64,000 nucleotides of DNA. Source: Luteimonas wenzhouensis (GTDB taxonomy: Bacteria; Pseudomonadota; Gammaproteobacteria; Xanthomonadales; Xanthomonadaceae). Every line of letters begins with the position of its first letter. Positions within the stretch are counted from its first letter, which is position 1. The stretch spans positions 496,001 through 560,000 of the forward strand of contig NZ_VOHE01000001.1 of NCBI RefSeq assembly GCF_007859305.1. The letters run 5' to 3'. Shown piece after piece: positions 58,887 through 64,000 of this stretch. A program made the position numbers and the translations under genes. Under the pieces are notes generated by a model that was given only the letters and a program-made list of their open reading frames with translations, had not been told where the DNA came from and did no database searches.

Positions 58887-59537
58887 CTACCGGGGCGGCG
58901 GGCTCGCCGACGGCGCCGCGGGCGCGGCCTGCACGCCCTGGGGGATGCCGGCCATGTGCGGCAGGCGGTGGGCGATGCCCTTGTGGCAGTCGATGCAGGT
59001 CGCCTGCCCGGTCGCCAGGAAGGTGCGGTGGATGCGGGCCGCCCGGCTCGCCTGCCGGGTCAGGTCCATCGAGTCGTAGTCGTGGCAGTTGCGGCACTCG
59101 AGCGAATCGTTGGCCTTGAGCCGGGTCCACTCGTGGGTGGCCAGCACCAGGCGCTGGTCGAGGAACTTCTCGCGGGTGTCGATGGTGCCGAAGATCTTGC
59201 CCCAGACCTCCTTGGAGGCCTGCATCTTGCGCGCGATCTTGTCGGTCCAGTCGTGCGGCACGTGGCAGTCCGGGCAGGTGGCGCGCACGCCGGAACGGTT
59301 GCTGTAGTGGATCGTGGTCTTGAGTTCCTCGAACACGTTGTCGCGCATCTCGTGGCAGGAGACGCAGAACCGCTCGGTGTTGGTCGCCTCCAGCGCGGTA
59401 TTGAAGCCGCCCCAGAACACGATCCCGGCGAGGAACCCGCCCAGGGTGAGGAAGCCCAGGCTCAGGTGCCGCGCCGGCGCGTTGAACTGCCGCCAGAAGC
59501 CGCGCGCCACGCCGGCCAGGCGGCGCAGCGGCCTCAC
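58887..59537 (-). CDS. napC: Tetrahaem cytochrome c NapC/NirT
   Basis: A 216-residue membrane-anchored quinol dehydrogenase that passes electrons to NapAB. One N-terminal transmembrane helix (near [17 protein letters not shown]) is followed by four haem-binding motifs: CVSCH, CPDCH, CRNCH and CIDCH. The start is GTG at 59537, overlapping the napB stop (GTGA); the longer open frame upstream is a napB shadow. A Pro/Ala-rich tail follows the last haem. Last gene of napEDABC; maturation needs a Ccm system encoded elsewhere. Confidence 0.94.
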   Translation of the reverse strand: MRPLRRLAGVARGFWRQFNAPARHLSLGFLTLGGFLAGIVFWGGFNTALEATNTERFCVSCHEMRDNVFEELKTTIHYSNRSGVRATCPDCHVPHDWTDKIARKMQASKEVWGKIFGTIDTREKFLDQRLVLATHEWTRLKANDSLECRNCHDYDSMDLTRQASRAARIHRTFLATGQATCIDCHKGIAHRLPHMAGIPQGVQAAPAAPSASPPPR

Positions 59538-60073
59538 TGCCGCCCCCGCTCCGCGCGCGCGGCGCGTTCGGCCCGGAGCAGAGTGTCGATGTCCTCGAAC
59601 CGGTTGTCGACCAGGGGAGCGGCGTCGGCCTGGACCACGTGGCACTGCACGCAGAAGTAGCGCCGCGGCGAGATCTCGGCCAGGAACTGGTCGTTGCGGT
59701 CCATGTAGTGGGTGACGCTGACCTCGGGCGCCTGGAACTGGGCCGCGTTGCTGCGTGCGTGGCAGAGCATGCAGCGGTTGGAATTGAGGTCGACCTGGTA
59801 ACCGTCGATGCTGTGCGGGATGGTCGGCGGCTGCATCGGGTAGGCGCGGCCGCGGCGCCGGTCGAAGTTCTCCACCGCGGCCATCGGCAGCGGCGTGATC
59901 TCGGCGGTGATCGGCACGTGGCGCCGCAGCGGGTCGATGTCCTGCGACGGATTGCCGCGCGCGCCCACCTCGGGCGCCGGGGCGACCACCCGGGGGCGCG
60001 GCTCGCGGTCGCCGCAGCCGGCGAGCACGGCGGCGAGGACCAGGATCGACGGGGCCAGGATGTTCGCGCGCAT
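59534..60073 (-). CDS. napB: Periplasmic nitrate reductase dihaem subunit NapB
   Basis: A 179-residue dihaem cytochrome c with CMLCH and CVQCH haem sites and the conserved [16 protein letters not shown] stretch. It relays electrons from NapC to NapA. Unusually, the signal peptide ends in a lipobox-like VLAGC (Cys20), suggesting the subunit may be lipid-anchored rather than freely soluble. Directly follows napA with one base between, and overlaps napC. Confidence 0.93.
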   Translation of the reverse strand: MRANILAPSILVLAAVLAGCGDREPRPRVVAPAPEVGARGNPSQDIDPLRRHVPITAEITPLPMAAVENFDRRRGRAYPMQPPTIPHSIDGYQVDLNSNRCMLCHARSNAAQFQAPEVSVTHYMDRNDQFLAEISPRRYFCVQCHVVQADAAPLVDNRFEDIDTLLRAERAARAERGRQ

Positions 60074-60074
60074 G

Positions 60075-62576
60075 TCAGGCCCCTCCCACCGCGGCCACCC
60101 GGACCGCGCACTTCTTGAAGTCGGTCTGCTTGGAGATCGGGTCGGTCGCGTCCAGGGTGACCTTGTTGATCAGCTGCGCGGCGTCGAACCAGGGCACGAA
60201 CACCACGCCGCGCGGCATCCGGTTGCGGCCCCGGGTCTCGACCCGGGTCCGCATCGCGCCGCGCCGCGACGCCACGGTGACCTCGTCGCCACGCTTGAGG
60301 CCGCGCGCGCGGGCATCGTCGGGGTGCATGAACACCACCGCCGAGGGGAAGGCGCGGTACAGCTCGGGGATGCGCATGGTCATCGAGCCCGAGTGCCAGT
60401 GCTCCAGCACCCGGCCGGTGACCAGCCACAGGTCGTACTCCTCGTCGGGCGATTCGGCCGGCGGTTCGTAGGGCAGCGCCCAGATCACCGCGCGGCCGTC
60501 CGGGTTGCCGTAGAACTCGAAGCCCTTGCCCGGCTTGACGTAGGGGTCGCTGCCCTCGCGGTAGCGCCAGCGCGTCTCCTTGCCGTCCACCACCGGCCAG
60601 CGCAGGCCGCGCTCCTGATGGTAACGGTCGAAGGGCGCCAGGTCGTGGCCGTGGCCGCGGCCGAACTCGGCGTATTCCTCGAACAGGCCCTTCTGCACGT
60701 AGAAGCCGAAGGCCGCCGATTCGTGGTTGGCGTAGCCCTGCTCGATCTCGTCCACGCCGAAGGCGTCGACCTTGCCGTTGCGGTACAGCACCTCGAACAG
60801 GGTCTTGCCGCGGAACTGCGGGTTCGCCGCCAGGATCTCCTCCGGCCAGCATTCGTCGGTGGTGAAGCGCTTGGAGAACTCCATCAGCTGCCACAGGTCC
60901 GAGCGGGCCTCGCCGGGCGCGTCCACCAGCTGGTGCCAGAAGTGGGTGCGGCGCTCGGCGTTGCCGTACGCGCCTTCCTTCTCCACCCACATCGCCGAGG
61001 GCAGGATCAGGTCCGCCGCCTGGCAGGTCACGGTCGGATAGGCGTCGGACACCACGATGAAGTTGTCCGGATTGCGGTAGCCGGGGTAACCCTCCTCGAG
61101 GATGTTGGCCGCCGCCTGCATGTTGTTGTTGACCTGGACCCAATAGGCGTTGAGCTTGCCGTCCTTCAACGCCCGGTTCTGCTCGACCGCGTGGTAGCCG
61201 ATCTCGGCCTTGATGATCCCGTGCGGGATCTTCCAGATCTCCTCGGCATGGCGGCGGTGCTCGGGGTTGGTGACCACCATGTCCGCCGGCAGGCGGTGGC
61301 TGAAGGTGCCGACCTCGCGCGCGGTGCCGCAGGCCGATGGCTGCCCGGTGAGCGAGAACGGGCTGTTGCCGGGGGTGGCGATCTTGCCGGTCAGCAGGTG
61401 GATGTTGTAGACCATGTTGTTGGCCCACGTGCCGCGCGTGTGCTGGTTGAAGCCCATGGTCCAGAACGACATCACCTTGACCTTCGGGTCGGCGTAGAGT
61501 TCGGCCAGCTTCTCCAGCCAGCCCCGCTCCACCCCGGTCATTTCCACCGCGCGCTCGAGCGTGTACGGCGCGACGAAGCGCGCGAACTCGTCGAAGTCGA
61601 TCGGCGTGCCGCCATTGGCGTCGTCGGCGTTCTTCGCCGCCACCTGCAGCGGGTGCTCGGGGCGCAGGCCGTAGCCGATGTCGTCGTTGCCGCGCTTGAA
61701 GGTGGTGTGCCTGTCGACGAAATCCCGATTGACGTTGCCGGACTGGATGATGTGGTTGGCGATGTAGTTCAGGATCACCAGGTCGGTCTGGGGCCTGAAC
61801 ACCATCGGGATGTCGGCCAGGTCGAAGCTGCGGTGCTCGAAGGTCGAGAGCACCGCCACCCGCACGTGCGGGTTCGACAGCCTGCGGTCGGTGACCCGGG
61901 TCCACAGGATCGGGTGCATCTCGGCCATGTTCGACCCCCACAGCACGAACGCGTCCGCGGCCTCGATGTCGTCGTAGCAGCCCATCGGCTCGTCCATGCC
62001 GAAGGTGCGCATGAAGCCCGTGACCGCCGAGGCCATGCAGTGGCGCGCGTTGGGATCGATGTGGTTGCTGCGGAAGCCGGCCTTCATCAGCTTGTTGGCC
62101 GCGTAGCCCTCCCACACCGTCCACTGGCCGGAGCCGAACATGCCGATCCCGTCGCCGCCCTTGGCCTTGAGCACGGCCTTGAACTTCTGCGCCATCACGT
62201 CGAAGGCTTCCTCCCAGGTGACCGGGGTGAAGTCGCCGTCCTTGGCGAACACGCCGTTCCTCTTGCGCAGCAGCGGCGTGGTCAGCCGGTCGGCGCCGTA
62301 GAGCACCTTCGACAGGAAATAGCCCTTGACGCAGTTGAGGCCGCGATTGACCTCGGCCAGCACGTCGCCGTGGGTGGCCACCACGCGGCCGTTGTGGACC
62401 GCGACGTTGATGCCGCAGCCGGTGCCGCAGTAGCGGCACGGGGCCTTGCTCCACTTGAGCTGGCCATCGCCCTCGACCACCGCGTCGGCGACCTGTGCCG
62501 GCAGCGGCAGACCGGCGGCAAGGGCCGCGCTGGCGATGGCGCTGTTGCGGATGAAGTCGCGACGGCTGGTGCTCAT
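60075..62576 (-). CDS. napA: Periplasmic nitrate reductase catalytic subunit NapA
   Basis: An 833-residue Mo-bisMGD enzyme reducing nitrate to nitrite in the periplasm. It has a twin-arginine signal ([12 protein letters not shown]), a [4Fe-4S] site (CRYCGTGC with a later Cys in GLNCVKGY) and the Mo-ligand cysteine in [10 protein letters not shown]. The C-terminal MGD-binding domain is complete. The ATG at 62576 overlaps the napD stop (ATGA), which suits NapD's role as the chaperone of the NapA signal peptide. Confidence 0.97.
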   Translation of the reverse strand: MSTSRRDFIRNSAIASAALAAGLPLPAQVADAVVEGDGQLKWSKAPCRYCGTGCGINVAVHNGRVVATHGDVLAEVNRGLNCVKGYFLSKVLYGADRLTTPLLRKRNGVFAKDGDFTPVTWEEAFDVMAQKFKAVLKAKGGDGIGMFGSGQWTVWEGYAANKLMKAGFRSNHIDPNARHCMASAVTGFMRTFGMDEPMGCYDDIEAADAFVLWGSNMAEMHPILWTRVTDRRLSNPHVRVAVLSTFEHRSFDLADIPMVFRPQTDLVILNYIANHIIQSGNVNRDFVDRHTTFKRGNDDIGYGLRPEHPLQVAAKNADDANGGTPIDFDEFARFVAPYTLERAVEMTGVERGWLEKLAELYADPKVKVMSFWTMGFNQHTRGTWANNMVYNIHLLTGKIATPGNSPFSLTGQPSACGTAREVGTFSHRLPADMVVTNPEHRRHAEEIWKIPHGIIKAEIGYHAVEQNRALKDGKLNAYWVQVNNNMQAAANILEEGYPGYRNPDNFIVVSDAYPTVTCQAADLILPSAMWVEKEGAYGNAERRTHFWHQLVDAPGEARSDLWQLMEFSKRFTTDECWPEEILAANPQFRGKTLFEVLYRNGKVDAFGVDEIEQGYANHESAAFGFYVQKGLFEEYAEFGRGHGHDLAPFDRYHQERGLRWPVVDGKETRWRYREGSDPYVKPGKGFEFYGNPDGRAVIWALPYEPPAESPDEEYDLWLVTGRVLEHWHSGSMTMRIPELYRAFPSAVVFMHPDDARARGLKRGDEVTVASRRGAMRTRVETRGRNRMPRGVVFVPWFDAAQLINKVTLDATDPISKQTDFKKCAVRVAAVGGA

Positions 62577-62875
62577 CCCGGGGGCTCCTGCGTGGGCGCG
62601 GCGGCCTGCGCGGACCGCGCGGGCGGCTGCGTTTCGATGTGGTGGTACACCAGGTTGACGGCATGGACGCCCGGGACCGCCTCGATCAGGCCGATGCTGT
62701 CCATCAACGCGGCGGTGCTGTCGCACTCCTGCAGCAACACGCTGCGGGTGGCGTCCTGCAGGGCGAGTTCGAGTCCACTTGCGGCGGCGACGGCCTCGGC
62801 CAGCGCGGGGGCGGCAGCCTGGCTGTGGCGCACCACCAGGCTGGCCACGTGCCATTCGCGCGCAGTTTCAGCCAC
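62573..62875 (-). CDS. napD: NapA signal-peptide chaperone NapD
   Basis: A 100-residue ferredoxin-fold chaperone that binds the NapA Tat signal until the cofactor is loaded. Family features are [11 protein letters not shown] at the N terminus and [14 protein letters not shown] in the second half; a short Pro/Ala/Gln-rich tail follows. GGGAGGGAG precedes the ATG. It overlaps napA by four bases. Confidence 0.9.
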   Translation of the reverse strand: MAETAREWHVASLVVRHSQAAAPALAEAVAAASGLELALQDATRSVLLQECDSTAALMDSIGLIEAVPGVHAVNLVYHHIETQPPARSAQAAAPTQEPPG

Positions 62876-62974
62876 GCCACTCCCTCCCGTCCGGCCATGC
62901 CGCCCGACGCCGCACCGCAGGCATGGGCCGGGCGTCCGGGAACAACACGGGTGGGGCCGTCGCGGGCATGGCGG

Positions 62975-63142
62975 TCACCCGGCCGGTGGGCCCGGCGGGC
63001 CGGCGAACATCTGGTAGACCCAGACGGCGAAGCCGTATCCGCCCACGATCATCACCGACAGCAGCGGAAACAGGACCACGGTGATGAACAGGAACAGGAG
63101 CAGTTCCCGTCGCTTCCCGCGCTGGCCGGTACCCGTGTCCAA
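62975..63142 (-). CDS. napE: NapE/TorE-type small membrane protein
   Basis: A 55-residue protein with one long hydrophobic helix (about 14-34) followed by the family signature VGGYGFAVWVYQMF and a terminal GPPGPP. NapE accompanies nap operons in several proteobacteria; its role is unknown. The only possible start between an in-frame TAG and the conserved part is TTG at 63142, with AGGAG nine bases upstream. It opens the operon napE-napD-napA-napB-napC; 99 bases separate it from napD. napF, napG and napH are absent here. Confidence 0.85.
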   Translation of the reverse strand: MDTGTGQRGKRRELLLFLFITVVLFPLLSVMIVGGYGFAVWVYQMFAGPPGPPAG

Positions 63143-63267
63143 ACCACGCCGCTCCTGGCAGGGGCTGGCCCTAGCCTACCCTTCCCCGCACCCGAGTCCA
63201 AGCGCCGGCGCGACGCAGCCCGCCCCCGGTTGCGCAGGGCGCGGTCCGGCCGCCGGGCGAGGCGGCG

Positions 63268-64000
<733 letters not shown>

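Noticed and set aside
62878..62970. A small minus-strand frame of about 33 codons between napE and napD as a missing nap gene.
   Set aside because: It has no resemblance to NapF or other Nap proteins and its end runs into the napD ribosome-binding site and start.
63143..63267. An FNR/Dnr box upstream of the nap operon.
   Set aside because: I found no TTGAy-N4-rTCAA-like inverted repeat in this interval on either strand.

Overview
The window is about 64 kb of very GC-rich chromosome from a gammaproteobacterium, most likely a member of the Lysobacteraceae/Xanthomonadaceae (Lysobacter or Luteimonas-like). This rests on several points: the gene orders rsmA-apaG-apaH, tonB-gshB-pilG-pilH-pilI-pilJ-chpA and ybgC-tolQRAB-pal-cpoB-queE-queC; frequent ATGA/GTGA overlaps; several apparently leaderless starts; and a GTAG-headed REP pair. 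The genus is an inference, since no database was consulted. It is mostly core genome with dense operons, and I see no prophage, insertion sequence, toxin-antitoxin, CRISPR or secondary-metabolite island.

Layout. 1-2.5 kb: csaA, rsmA, apaG, apaH (+). 2.5-6.1 kb (-): dgkA-terC, and lgt-thyA-folA. 6.4-11.9 kb (-): a MacAB-type export system (permease, ATPase, periplasmic adaptor with an unusual inserted domain) and a two-component system. 12-17.2 kb: two small membrane proteins, nudE-cysQ-mazG (-) and bioA-rsmE (+). 17.2-28.8 kb (-): the complete Pil-Chp type IV pilus chemosensory operon in the order pilG, pilH, pilI, pilJ, chpA, a CheB-like gene and a CheW-like gene. It runs from one strong promoter at about 28.83 kb. 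chpA carries a 495-bp tandem array of 33 fifteen-base units. 29-30.9 kb (+): gshB and tonB. 30.9-36.7 kb (-): mrcB, a TPR lipoprotein, yoaA, tsaB. 36.8-47 kb: a two-domain glycosyltransferase (+), a TPR membrane protein, relA and hrpA (-). 47-50.6 kb: dps, recQ, tRNA-Lys with duplicated 3' fragments, and a group III truncated haemoglobin. 50.6-58.8 kb (-): queC, queE, cpoB, pal, tolB, a REPIN, tolA, tolR, tolQ, ybgC, ruvB. 58.9-63.1 kb (-): the periplasmic nitrate reductase operon napEDABC, including a 55-codon napE with a TTG start. The window ends inside a luciferase-like monooxygenase.

How the genes work together. Pil-Chp, the neighbouring TonB and gshB form the conserved block linked to twitching motility in Pseudomonas. 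Here the block has no pilK (CheR), and its CheB-like protein has lost catalytic residues, so the system looks built without methylation-based adaptation. The nap operon, the truncated haemoglobin behind an FNR/Dnr-like site, and dps point to microaerobic or nitrogen-oxide and oxidative stress physiology. The Tol-Pal block, mrcB, lgt and dgkA serve envelope maintenance.

The most unusual items are the pentapeptide array in ChpA, the Spy/CpxP-like insertion in the MacA-like adaptor, the tandem tRNA-Lys 3'-end remnants, a 14-base leader shared by three unrelated genes, and a possible 42-codon ORF coupled to dgkA.
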